From assembly GCA_945918815.1 (NCBI GenBank), contig CAMEIU010000055.1, positions 1 through 11,578 on the forward strand: a stretch of 11,578 bases of DNA, in the 5' to 3' direction. A program made the translations under genes and the position numbers. The notes beneath the pieces were generated by a model that searched no databases, was not told the origin of the DNA, and was given only the letters and a program-made list of their open reading frames with translations. This stretch comes from an uncultured Clostridia bacterium. Lineage in GTDB: Bacteria > Bacillota > Clostridia > Oscillospirales > Oscillospiraceae. Within the stretch, counting starts at the first letter, position 1. Each line of letters starts with the position of its first letter. Shown in pieces: positions 5,497 to 11,578 of the stretch.

Positions 5497-6920
5497 GCAT
5501 CCATTTTCAAAATCTCTGCTTCACCTATTTTGAAGACCGGAAGGACGTGCTCTCCGGCCTGAACGCGGTATTTGACCGGGAGACCGTCACCGTTCTCACC
5601 GGCGCGTCGGGCTGCGGCAAGTCCACCCTGCTCTATCTGGCCGCAGGCGTCTACCCCCATGGGGCAGGCGTCCTGCGGCAGGGGTCCGTTTCCGTGGAGG
5701 GGCAGGACCCCGGCAGCCTCCCGCCGCCGGAACGCTGCCGCCTGGTGGGCATGATGTTCCAGAACCCGGAGCTGCAATTCTGCATGGACACGGTGAAAAA
5801 CGAGCTGGTCTTCTGCCTGGAAAACATCTGCGCCGATCCGGCGGAGATGGAGGGAAGAATCGACGAGGCCTTGGCCTTCTGCGGCATTTCCCATTTAACG
5901 GACCGGACTCTGGCCAGTCTCTCCGGCGGCGAGCGGCAGAAGGCCATGCTGGCCTGCCTGACGGCGTTGGATCCCCAGTGGCTCCTGCTGGACGAGCCCT
6001 TCGCCAACATTGACGACGCTTCCGCCCGGGCCATCGCCGCCCGGCTCAAGACGCTCCACAAGACCCGGGGCACCGGCATTCTGGCCGTGGACCACCGGCT
6101 GGAGATCTGGCTGGACGTGGCGGACGAGGTGCGGGTCATGGACGGCGGTGCGCTGCTGCCGGAGGTCATGGCGGTTTCACAGCTGGACCCGGCAAAGCTG
6201 GAGGCGCTGGGCGTCATCGTGCCCGGCCGGTCCTACCGTCCCCAGCTGCCGCCGCCCCAGACCGGCGCGCCAGTGCTGGCCCTGGAGGACCTCTCCGTGG
6301 TCCATCAGGGAACGCCCATTCTGAACCATGTCTCCGCCCAGTTCCTGCGGGGCCGCATCTACGCCATCGTGGGCCAGAGCGGCTGCGGCAAAAGCACCCT
6401 GTTCGGCGCCCTCAGCGGCCTGTATCCCTACACCGGCCACGCATGGCTGGAGGGCCGGGAGCTGCGCCGCCTCCGAAAAAAAGGCCTGGGAAAAGCCGGG
6501 TTCGTGACCCAGAATCCCCAGGATCAATTTGTGGGCGGCACCGTCCGCCAGGAAATTCTGGCAAGCCTCCGGCAGGACCCCAAGGCTATGGAGACCAGCG
6601 AAGCCATTCTGCGGAATATCCGCCTCTGGCGGTACCGGGATATCTCGCCCTATCTGCTCAGCCAGGGCCAGCAGCGGCGGCTGGGCGTGGCGGCGCTTAT
6701 GGCCTACGACTGCCATATTCTCGTTTGCGACGAGCCGACCTACGCCCAGGACCGGCACAACACCCTGGCCGTTATGGACGCCCTGTGCCGCCAGGCCCGG
6801 GAGCGGAACGCCGCCCTGGTCTTTTCCACCCACGACCGGCAGCTGGCCCGGGACTACGCCGACGAGATTTGGGAACTGAAGGAGGGAACGCTCCATGCGT
6901 ACGCTGAATCCGGCGGTTAA
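5493..6920 (+). CDS. ykoD: ECF transporter double ATPase YkoD
   Basis: A 475-residue protein with two fused ABC ATPase domains, as in YkoD, energising the YkoE-YkoC importer on the cytoplasmic face. Domain 1 has Walker A GASGCGKS (37-44), Q-loop Q90, signature LSGGE (143-147), Walker B LLLDEP (164-169) and switch histidine H201. Domain 2 has Walker A GQSGCGKS (294-301), Q-loop Q340, signature LSQGQ (389-393), Walker B ILVCDEP (409-415) and H447. Both sites appear competent; LSQGQ departs from LSGGQ at the third residue. The start overlaps the stop of the preceding gene as ATGA (5493-5496), and the end overlaps ykoC by 26 bp, so the operon is tightly coupled translationally. The assignment to YkoD rather than a general ECF ATPase rests on the fused architecture and on its neighbours. 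Confidence 0.93.
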   Translation: MSIHFQNLCFTYFEDRKDVLSGLNAVFDRETVTVLTGASGCGKSTLLYLAAGVYPHGAGVLRQGSVSVEGQDPGSLPPPERCRLVGMMFQNPELQFCMDTVKNELVFCLENICADPAEMEGRIDEALAFCGISHLTDRTLASLSGGERQKAMLACLTALDPQWLLLDEPFANIDDASARAIAARLKTLHKTRGTGILAVDHRLEIWLDVADEVRVMDGGALLPEVMAVSQLDPAKLEALGVIVPGRSYRPQLPPPQTGAPVLALEDLSVVHQGTPILNHVSAQFLRGRIYAIVGQSGCGKSTLFGALSGLYPYTGHAWLEGRELRRLRKKGLGKAGFVTQNPQDQFVGGTVRQEILASLRQDPKAMETSEAILRNIRLWRYRDISPYLLSQGQQRRLGVAALMAYDCHILVCDEPTYAQDRHNTLAVMDALCRQARERNAALVFSTHDRQLARDYADEIWELKEGTLHAYAESGG

Positions 6921-7596
6921 ATTTGTGACCCTGCTGGCTGTGACCTTGATTCTGGCAGGCAAGCACGACCCGATTTTGAACTTCGCCGTGTTTCTCCTCT
7001 CCATGGCCGCCATTCTGTCCGCCCAGGTGAAGCCCAGGACCCTGGGCCTTCTGCTGCTGCCCATTCTGTTGGCGGCGGCGGGCATGTTCTTCACCGGCTA
7101 CCGGTTCCACGCCGGCGGCTCCATGCCCGTGCGGGCGGAGATTCTGAACATCGGCAGCTCTGCCCTCTGGAACGGCCTGACCCAGGCCAGCCGCGTGCTG
7201 GCCTACGCCGGTGCGGGCTATCTCTTCGCCCTGACCACCGACCGGGTCCGGATGATCTGCTCCTTCCAGCGGCAGTTCCATCTGCCCCAGGTCTTCGCCT
7301 ACGGTCTCCTGGCCGCCTGGGGAATCTTCCCCCAGATGACCCGGGAATACCGCCGCACCCGGGCGGCCTTCCGGGCCAGAGGCATCCGGGTCTTTCCCAT
7401 CTCCCCCGCCCTCTTGAAGCCCCTGCTGGTCAAGTCCGTCCGCTGGTCCGAGGCATTGGCCATCGCCATGGAATCCAAGGGCTTCTCTGGCCAGGCAAAG
7501 CGCACCGACTTCGCCCCGATCCGGGTCCAACCCCGGGACTGGCTGTTCCTGCTCCTGACCGTCGGCTGCACCGCCGCCGCGGCAGTCCTGCTGTGA
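6895..7596 (+). CDS. ykoC: ECF transporter transmembrane T component YkoC
   Basis: A 233-residue EcfT-family membrane protein. Hydrophobic segments lie at about 8-22, 28-42, 48-68, 98-114, 132-146 and 215-233. The cytoplasmic coupling helices carry the two X-R/K-G motifs that contact the ATPases: AFRARG (158-163) and MESKGF (192-197). The second has Ser-Lys-Gly where Ala-Arg-Gly is most common. It couples ATP hydrolysis by YkoD to movement of the S component YkoE. The ATG at 6895 lies within the end of ykoD, preceded by GGAGG at suitable spacing. It is the last gene of the operon. A hairpin with a T-run follows at 7663-7688. Confidence 0.9.
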   Translation: MRTLNPAVKFVTLLAVTLILAGKHDPILNFAVFLLSMAAILSAQVKPRTLGLLLLPILLAAAGMFFTGYRFHAGGSMPVRAEILNIGSSALWNGLTQASRVLAYAGAGYLFALTTDRVRMICSFQRQFHLPQVFAYGLLAAWGIFPQMTREYRRTRAAFRARGIRVFPISPALLKPLLVKSVRWSEALAIAMESKGFSGQAKRTDFAPIRVQPRDWLFLLLTVGCTAAAAVLL

Positions 7597-7621
7597 TGGT
7601 TTCTGAACGCGGGAGGAAAAA

Positions 7622-7728
7622 TTGGAATTTGACAATACACCGTACTGATGCGGGAGCGCCGTGGCTTCCCCTTGAGGGGAAGCCTTTTGGGGTGCCCCCG
7701 CACCAGCACTCACATCATCAAATTCCAA
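7622..7728. repeat. 107-bp inverted-repeat (MITE-like) element
   Basis: Terminal arms TTGGAATTTGA (7622-7632) and TCAAATTCCAA (7718-7728) are perfect 11-bp inverses. Inside, 7642-7661 and the reverse complement of 7691-7710 agree at about 15 of 20 positions, and the centre is a perfect hairpin (7663-7684). The whole region between ykoC and the end of ogt is therefore one long foldback. No reading frame is evident. It resembles a non-autonomous mobile or REP-like element; no target-site duplication is clear. Confidence 0.75.
7663..7688 (+). terminator. Hairpin with T-run after ykoC
   Basis: GGCTTCCCC (7663-7671), loop TTGA and GGGGAAGCC (7676-7684) form a perfect 9-bp stem, followed by TTTT (7685-7688). 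It is the apex of the surrounding 107-bp inverted repeat and is well placed to end the thiamine-transport transcript. The T-run is short, so termination is plausible but not certain. Confidence 0.55.
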
Positions 7729-7751
7729 CTTCCCGATTGCTTACAATTCTC

Positions 7752-8213
7752 CTACGCCCTCCATTGGATTCCTTCCAGGTTCAGGAGGGCTTTTTTCATT
7801 TCCAGGCCGGCGGAGAAGCCGGTCAGGCTGCCGTCTTTGCCAAGGACGCGGTGGCATGGCACGACCACCAGGCAGGGATTGCGGCCGATGGCATGGGCCA
7901 CGGCCCGGACCGCGTCGGGACGGCCGATCATTTGGGCCACCTGGCTGTAGCTCCGGGTCTCGCCGAAGGGGATCTGACGGAGAGCCTCCCAGACCGCTTT
8001 TTGGAATTCCGTACCGATCAGGTCCAGTGGTGTGGAAAACTCTGTTCTTATGTGAACAAAAAATTCTGTCAGCTCTTGGGCCGCCTGCTTGGTTATGGCA
8101 TTTTCCGGTCCAAAAACGTCGAAATCTGTCGGAAAAACGCCGGTGATTCCCAGATCAGAGCCCTCAATTTTCCAAAGACCAAAAGGCGTTGTGATTTTAC
8201 TTATGTAAACCAT
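7752..8213 (-). CDS. ogt: Methylated-DNA--protein-cysteine methyltransferase (Ogt/MGMT)
   Basis: A 153-residue DNA repair protein that transfers alkyl groups from O6-alkylguanine to its own cysteine in a single-use reaction. The active-site motif VVPCHRV is at 117-123, with acceptor C120. The winged-helix DNA-binding part includes IPFGETRSYSQVA (81-93) and a conserved arginine at 103 in AVRAVAHA. GFSAGLEMKKALL at 132-144 is the usual C-terminal motif. At the hinge position where many homologues have Asn, this one reads His107. The length fits a stand-alone Ogt without an Ada domain. The ATG at 8211-8213 has GGAG about 9 nt upstream. The 5' half is visibly richer in A/T than the neighbouring genes. 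It lies downstream of the pseudouridine synthase gene and converges on ykoC. Confidence 0.94.
   Translation of the reverse strand: MVYISKITTPFGLWKIEGSDLGITGVFPTDFDVFGPENAITKQAAQELTEFFVHIRTEFSTPLDLIGTEFQKAVWEALRQIPFGETRSYSQVAQMIGRPDAVRAVAHAIGRNPCLVVVPCHRVLGKDGSLTGFSAGLEMKKALLNLEGIQWRA
7756..7796 (+). terminator. Possible plus-strand terminator within the 3' end of ogt
   Basis: GCCCTCC (7756-7762) is complementary to GGAGGGC (7784-7790), followed by TTTTTT (7791-7796). An alternative shorter stem is CCTTCC (7771-7776) with GGAGGG (7784-7789) around a 7-nt loop. On the plus strand this is terminator-like and would stop transcripts from the ykoC side, although the same bases encode the last residues of ogt on the minus strand. 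It may be fortuitous. Confidence 0.4.
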
Positions 8214-8228
8214 TTGATTTTCTCCGTG

Positions 8229-8282
8229 CCCTCATGTCTCACACGGGCGGCTAATAGCCCCCCCTACAGATGGTCACGAGGG
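8229..8282. repeat. Intergenic palindrome with CCCCTACAG core (ogt-rluA spacer)
   Basis: GGGCGGCTA (8245-8253) faces TAGCCCCCC (8255-8263) with one mismatch, overlapping CCCCTACAG at 8261-8269. This has the same layout as the palindrome-core unit at 276-301. Outer arms CCCTCATG (8229-8236) and CACGAGGG (8275-8282) are inverse with one mismatch. The outer arms resemble the arm sequence of the element at 10809. It fills most of the 75-bp gap between the two minus-strand genes. Confidence 0.65.
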
Positions 8283-8288
8283 TTTGAT

Positions 8289-8927
8289 TTAGATTTGAAA
8301 GCAATTCCAGGGTTCCCGGTCCGGCGGAGCCTGGGTGAAAGTCATGATTGTTCCGGTGATGGGGTGGGGAAAGGACAGCTCTGCGGACCAGAGGCCCAGG
8401 GGAACGCCCGGCTCCCTGCCGCCGTATTTGCCGTCTCCCACCAGGGACAGCTTCCGGCTGGCGAACTGGACGCGGATCTGATGGGTCCGGCCCGTGTGGA
8501 GCCGCACCCGGACCAGGGTCCGGTTCTCCCGGATCTCCAAAACCGTGTAATCCAATTTGGCGTCCTTGACGCCCTTGCGCATCCGGTCCACCACATAGGT
8601 TTTATTCTTGGCTTTGTCGTGGAACAGCAGGTCCTCCAGGGTGGCCGCCGGTTCCGCCGGAACGCCCCGGAGAACGGCCAGATAGGTCTTTTCCAGTCTT
8701 CGTTCCTGAACCACCCGGCACAGCGCGGCGGCGGCCTTGTCTGTCAGGGCATAGATCATGATGCCGCCCACCTCCCGGTCCAGCCGGTGAACCACGCCCA
8801 CATAGTCCCTGCCAAGCTGCGCCCGCAGGAGCCCCGGCAGGCTCCCCTCTCCCGCGTCCTGGGACAGGACCCCGGCGGGCTTCACGCAGACCGCAATCTG
8901 GCCGTCCTCATACAGAATCGGTACCAT
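8289..8927 (-). CDS. RluA-family RNA pseudouridine synthase, short form
   Basis: A 212-residue member of the RluA/RsuA-like pseudouridine synthases, which isomerise specific uridines in rRNA or tRNA. The catalytic motif is VVHRLDREVGG (45-55), with D50 as nucleophile. The second signature, VRLHTGRTHQIRVQFA, spans 141-156, and VGDGKYGG (163-170) follows. There is no N-terminal S4 RNA-binding domain; the protein begins directly with the catalytic domain (ILYEDGQIAVCVKPAG). It resembles the compact RluA/TruC-like group, and the target uridine cannot be assigned from sequence. The start at 8925-8927 is preceded by a GAGGCGAGG ribosome binding site and a candidate promoter. The gene diverges from the ABC exporter and lies upstream of ogt on the same strand. 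Confidence 0.88.
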   Translation of the reverse strand: MVPILYEDGQIAVCVKPAGVLSQDAGEGSLPGLLRAQLGRDYVGVVHRLDREVGGIMIYALTDKAAAALCRVVQERRLEKTYLAVLRGVPAEPAATLEDLLFHDKAKNKTYVVDRMRKGVKDAKLDYTVLEIRENRTLVRVRLHTGRTHQIRVQFASRKLSLVGDGKYGGREPGVPLGLWSAELSFPHPITGTIMTFTQAPPDREPWNCFQI

Positions 8928-8951
8928 CGTCCTCGCCTCTTTTCTTTCTGT

Positions 8952-8980
8952 ATCCTACCACATCCGGGATTTCCGCGCAA
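8952..8980 (-). promoter_or_regulatory. Candidate promoter of the pseudouridine synthase gene
   Basis: On the minus strand TTGCGC (8980-8975) and TAGGAT (8957-8952) are 17 nt apart, giving a start near 8945 and a leader of under 20 nt that still contains the ribosome binding site. The hexamers match consensus only moderately. Confidence 0.4.
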
Positions 8981-8986
8981 GGGCGG

Positions 8987-9014
8987 TTGCATTTTTCAAA
9001 AATACCGGTATAAT
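8987..9014 (+). promoter_or_regulatory. Sigma-A promoter of the ABC exporter gene
   Basis: TTGCAT (8987-8992), a 16-nt spacer and a perfect TATAAT (9009-9014). The predicted transcription start near 9021 lies after the ATG at 9018, which favours the ATG at 9048 as the true start of the exporter gene. It is back-to-back with the divergent candidate promoter at 8952-8980. Confidence 0.75.
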
Positions 9015-9047
9015 TAAATGTTAGCGACAATAAACGGAGTGTATACC

Positions 9048-10802
9048 ATGGAGAAAAAGAAAGATTTCAAAAACTGGGGCGTCATGCGGATTTTCCTGTC
9101 CTATTTCGGGCCCCACAAGAAGCTGTTTCTGCTGGATATGCTGTGCGCCTTTGTGGTGGCGCTGGTGGACCTGATTTATCCGCTGGTCTCCCGGTCGGCC
9201 ATGTACGACATGCTGCCGGAAAAGGCCTATACCACATTCTTTGTGGTCATGGGGCTCATTGTGCTGGCCTACGCATTGCGGTCCTTCATGCAGTTCGTCA
9301 TCACCTACTGGGGCCACACCTTCGGCATCCGGGTGGAGGCCGACATCCGGCGGGACCTGTTCCAGCACTTGCAGACTCTGGGCTTCGATTACTTTGACAC
9401 CCACCGCACCGGCCAGCTCATGAGCCGCCTGACCAACGACCTCTTTGAGATCACGGAGCTGGCCCACCACGGTCCCGAGGACCTGTTCATTTCCCTGGCG
9501 ACCATTGTAGGCGCACTGATCGTCATGTTCACCATCGAATGGCGGCTGGCCTTGGTGGTTTCCATCTTGATCCCCATCTTTGTTCTGGTGGTGATCTCCC
9601 GCCGGAAGAAGCTGGGCGAGGTCTCCCGCCAGGTCAAGGCCAAAGTGGCCGTCATCAACACCGAAGTGGAATCCAGCCTCTCCGGCATGCGCACCGCCAA
9701 GGCCTTTGCCAACGAGGACAAGGAATTCCACAAGTTCACCGAGGCCAACGACCGCTTCAAGGTCTCCAAACGGCAGTTCCACAAGGAGATGGGCATCTTC
9801 ACCGCGGTCATGGAGTTCTTCCTGTCCATCATGTCCGTGGCGGTCATTGCCGTGGGCGGCTGGCTCATCATGAACGACCAGCTGAATTACATCGATCTCA
9901 TCACCTTCAGCCTTTACATCAGCTCCTTTATCTCCCCCATCCGCAAGCTGGCAAACTTCACGGAGCAGTTCGCCGTGGGCATCGCCGGTCTCCAGCGGTT
10001 CACGGAGATCATGCGGACGGAGCCCGCCCTGCATGACGCCCCCGACGCGAAACAGTTGTCCAACGTCCGCGGCGACATTCAGGTGGACCATGTAGACTTT
10101 GCCTACGGCGGTGACCTGGATGTGCTCCACGACATGTGCCTCCATGTGACCCCCGGCGAGACCATTGCCATCGTCGGTCCCTCCGGCGGCGGCAAAACAA
10201 CATTATGTCAACTTATTCCCCGGTTCTACGACGTATCCAACGGCAGCATTTCCGTGGACGGTCTGGACGTGCGGGACGTGACCCAGGAATCCCTGCGGCA
10301 GAATATCGGCATTGTCCAGCAGGACGTGTTCCTCTTCGCCGACACGGTATTGGAGAACATCCGCTACGGCAAGCCCGGGGCCTCCATGGAGGAGATTGTG
10401 GTGGCGGCCAAGCAGGCAGAGATTTACGACGACATCCTCGCCATGCCCGACGGCTTCGACACCTATGTGGGCGAACGGGGCACCTTGCTCTCCGGCGGCC
10501 AGAAGCAGCGGATCGCCATCGCCCGGATCTTCCTGAAAAATCCGCCCATTCTGATTTTGGACGAGGCCACCTCCGCCCTGGACACCATCACGGAATCCAA
10601 AATCCAGAGCGCCTTCGACAAGCTGGCCCAGGGCCGCACCACCCTGATCATCGCCCACCGGCTGTCCACCATTCGCAACGCCACCCGCATCCTGGTCATC
10701 AGCGAAGGCCGCATCCAGGAGCAGGGTAACCACCAGGAACTGATGAATCTGAACGGCGTCTACGCCAACCTCTACAACACCCAGACCAAGCTGCACAGCT
10801 GA
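9048..10802 (+). CDS. ABC exporter half-transporter (fused membrane and ATPase domains)
   Basis: A 584-residue MsbA/BmrA-like half-transporter. The N-terminal domain has hydrophobic helices at about 27-47, 63-85, 145-164, 167-184, 252-272 and 284-297. The ATPase domain has Walker A GPSGGGKTT (377-385), Q-loop IVQQDVFLF (422-430), signature LSGGQ (481-485), Walker B ILILDEATS (501-509) and switch histidine H537. It should act as a dimer exporting lipids, drugs or peptides; no substrate can be assigned and no partner half-transporter is adjacent. The ATG at 9048 was chosen because GGAG lies 8 nt upstream and the promoter's start site is near 9021; the in-frame ATG at 9018 would precede the mRNA. 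Codons for the stretch right after Walker A (10194-10217) are unusually A/T-rich. A large hairpin follows the stop codon. Confidence 0.93.
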   Translation: MEKKKDFKNWGVMRIFLSYFGPHKKLFLLDMLCAFVVALVDLIYPLVSRSAMYDMLPEKAYTTFFVVMGLIVLAYALRSFMQFVITYWGHTFGIRVEADIRRDLFQHLQTLGFDYFDTHRTGQLMSRLTNDLFEITELAHHGPEDLFISLATIVGALIVMFTIEWRLALVVSILIPIFVLVVISRRKKLGEVSRQVKAKVAVINTEVESSLSGMRTAKAFANEDKEFHKFTEANDRFKVSKRQFHKEMGIFTAVMEFFLSIMSVAVIAVGGWLIMNDQLNYIDLITFSLYISSFISPIRKLANFTEQFAVGIAGLQRFTEIMRTEPALHDAPDAKQLSNVRGDIQVDHVDFAYGGDLDVLHDMCLHVTPGETIAIVGPSGGGKTTLCQLIPRFYDVSNGSISVDGLDVRDVTQESLRQNIGIVQQDVFLFADTVLENIRYGKPGASMEEIVVAAKQAEIYDDILAMPDGFDTYVGERGTLLSGGQKQRIAIARIFLKNPPILILDEATSALDTITESKIQSAFDKLAQGRTTLIIAHRLSTIRNATRILVISEGRIQEQGNHQELMNLNGVYANLYNTQTKLHS

Positions 10803-10808
10803 GAACAG

Positions 10809-10900
10809 GCACCCTCGTGCCCCTACAGGGGGGGCACGAGGGTGCAGGCTAAATTTTCAATCGTCGCGAAGCGACAGCTTCATTGTCAATTATCAATTCC
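10809..10900. repeat. Composite intergenic repeat, copy 2, with 15-bp hairpin
   Basis: It fills the gap between the convergent exporter and trpB genes. GCACCCTCGTGCCCC (10809-10823) and its exact complement (10831-10845) form a 15-bp stem around TACAGGG, which includes the CCCCTACAG core. Then come AAATTTTCAATC (10851-10862), a hairpin GTCGC-GAA-GCGAC (10863-10875) and a block at 10876-10900 (reverse complement begins GGAATTGATAATTGACAATG). Copy 1 at 3269-3357 has the same blocks in the same order and orientation. The large hairpin could help end transcripts from either side, but no strong T-run follows it. Confidence 0.85.
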
Positions 10901-11578
10901 TTACACGCCGCAGCCGGGGAAGAAGGGGACCTTGTCGAGAGAGCGCTTCAGATCCTCGTCGGTGGGGATGTAGTCGGTCATGGTGTGGCTGTTGAACTGC
11001 TCGTAGGCCACCAGGTCGAAGTAGCCGGTGCCGGTCAGGCCGAAGACGATGGTTTTTTCCTCGCCGGTCTCCTTGCACTTCAACGCCTCGTCGATGGCGG
11101 CGCGGATGGCGTGGCTGCTCTCGGGGGCGGGCAGGGTGCCTTCGCAGCGGGCGAACAGCTCGGCGGCTTCAAAGACGGCGGTCTGCTCCACCGCTCTGGC
11201 CTCTAGATAACCGTCGGCGTAGAGCTGGCTCAGGATGCTGCTCATGCCGTGATACCGGAGGCCGCCGGCGTGGTTGGGAGACGGGATGAAATCGCTGCCC
11301 AGAGTGTACATCTTCGCCAGGGGGCAGACCATGCCGGTGTCGCAGAAGTCATAGCGGTACTGGCCGCGGGTGAAGCTGGGGCAGGAGGCCGGTTCCACCG
11401 CGATGATGCGGTAGTCCTTCTCCCCGCGGAGCTTCTCGCCCATGAACGGCGCGATCAGGCCGCCCAGGTTGGAGCCGCCGCCGGCGCAGCCGATGATGAT
11501 GTCCGGCTGGATGCCGTACTTATCCAACGCCGCCTTGGTCTCCAGGCCGATGACGGACTGATGCAGCAGCACCTGGTT
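10901..11578 (-). CDS. trpB: Tryptophan synthase beta chain, TrpB2 type, C-terminal part
   Basis: Partial gene: 225 residues are visible and the N-terminal half, with the PLP-binding lysine, lies beyond the right edge. The first visible codon is an internal Asn, and the GTG nearby (11570-11572) is an internal Val, not a start. The PLP-phosphate loop CAGGGSNLGG (31-40 of the visible part) and IIAVEP (58-63) are clear. The sequences LGSDFIPSPNHAGGLRYHG (about 93-111) and GLTGTGYFDL (180-189) fit the TrpB2 subfamily, which is longer than classical TrpB1. The enzyme condenses indole with serine to give tryptophan using PLP. TrpB2 proteins often occur without trpA, and nothing downstream here is tryptophan-related. 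The stop is TAA at 10903-10901, directly followed by composite repeat copy 2. Confidence 0.9.
   Translation of the reverse strand, partial: NQVLLHQSVIGLETKAALDKYGIQPDIIIGCAGGGSNLGGLIAPFMGEKLRGEKDYRIIAVEPASCPSFTRGQYRYDFCDTGMVCPLAKMYTLGSDFIPSPNHAGGLRYHGMSSILSQLYADGYLEARAVEQTAVFEAAELFARCEGTLPAPESSHAIRAAIDEALKCKETGEEKTIVFGLTGTGYFDLVAYEQFNSHTMTDYIPTDEDLKRSLDKVPFFPGCGV

Noticed and set aside
9018..9047. Ten-residue N-terminal extension of the ABC exporter
   Set aside because: The ATG at 9018 lies four bases after the TATAAT box, upstream of the expected transcription start, and has no ribosome binding site.
9021..10145. 374-codon minus-strand frame opposite the ABC exporter
   Set aside because: Rich in His, Gly, Asp and Gln without domain features; a shadow of the exporter coding strand.
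3269..10900. The repeated blocks as a CRISPR array
   Set aside because: The copies are kilobases apart, singly placed between genes, with no regular spacers and no cas genes.
11570..11572. GTG as start codon of the trpB-type gene
   Set aside because: It is preceded in frame by further coding sequence (Asn-Gln) to the window edge, and the product would lack the entire PLP-lysine half of the enzyme.

Overview
The window looks like chromosomal DNA of a GC-rich anaerobic Firmicute, most likely a gut Clostridium of the Oscillospiraceae/Ruminococcaceae type. This is inferred from the firmicute gene families (RecD2, ComFC, YkoEDC), the AGGAGG-type ribosome binding sites, the strong C/G third-position bias, and short intergenic palindromic repeats carrying a CCCCTACAG core. 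There is no phage, IS element, CRISPR array, rRNA or tRNA that I can see.

Layout. Positions 1-3717 form a minus-strand block: a 119-residue membrane-anchored protein of unknown function, then recD2, comF and the first 77 codons of mreB. recD2 and comF overlap by the tetranucleotide ATGA. Positions 3773-7596 are a plus-strand operon with a sigma-A-like promoter, a TPP riboswitch, a candidate intrinsic terminator, and then ykoE, an NMT1/THI5-domain protein, ykoD and ykoC. The coding regions abut or overlap. Positions 7752-8927 are minus-strand again, with an O6-alkylguanine-DNA methyltransferase (ogt) and a short RluA-type pseudouridine synthase. Positions 9048-10802 on the plus strand encode a full-length ABC exporter half-transporter behind its own promoter. 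Positions 10901-11578 hold the C-terminal half of a minus-strand TrpB2-type tryptophan synthase beta chain, cut by the window edge.

How the genes work together. The centre of interest is the TPP-controlled operon. YkoE is the substrate-binding S component, YkoD the double ATPase and YkoC the T (coupling) component of an energy-coupling-factor importer for thiamine or its HMP pyrimidine precursor. Inserted between S and A components is a THI5/ThiY-like protein with no signal peptide or lipobox, so it should be cytoplasmic. That is unexpected for a protein normally annotated as an extracellular binding protein, and ECF importers do not need one. It may take the place that the cytosolic YkoF has in the Bacillus ykoFEDC operon.

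Most of the longer intergenic gaps hold structured repeats. The same CCCCTACAG core occurs five times (once inverted, once degenerate), next to hairpins whose sequences differ. Two composite copies of about 90 bp lie immediately behind minus-strand stop codons 7.5 kb apart. A separate 107-bp inverted-repeat element lies after ykoC.
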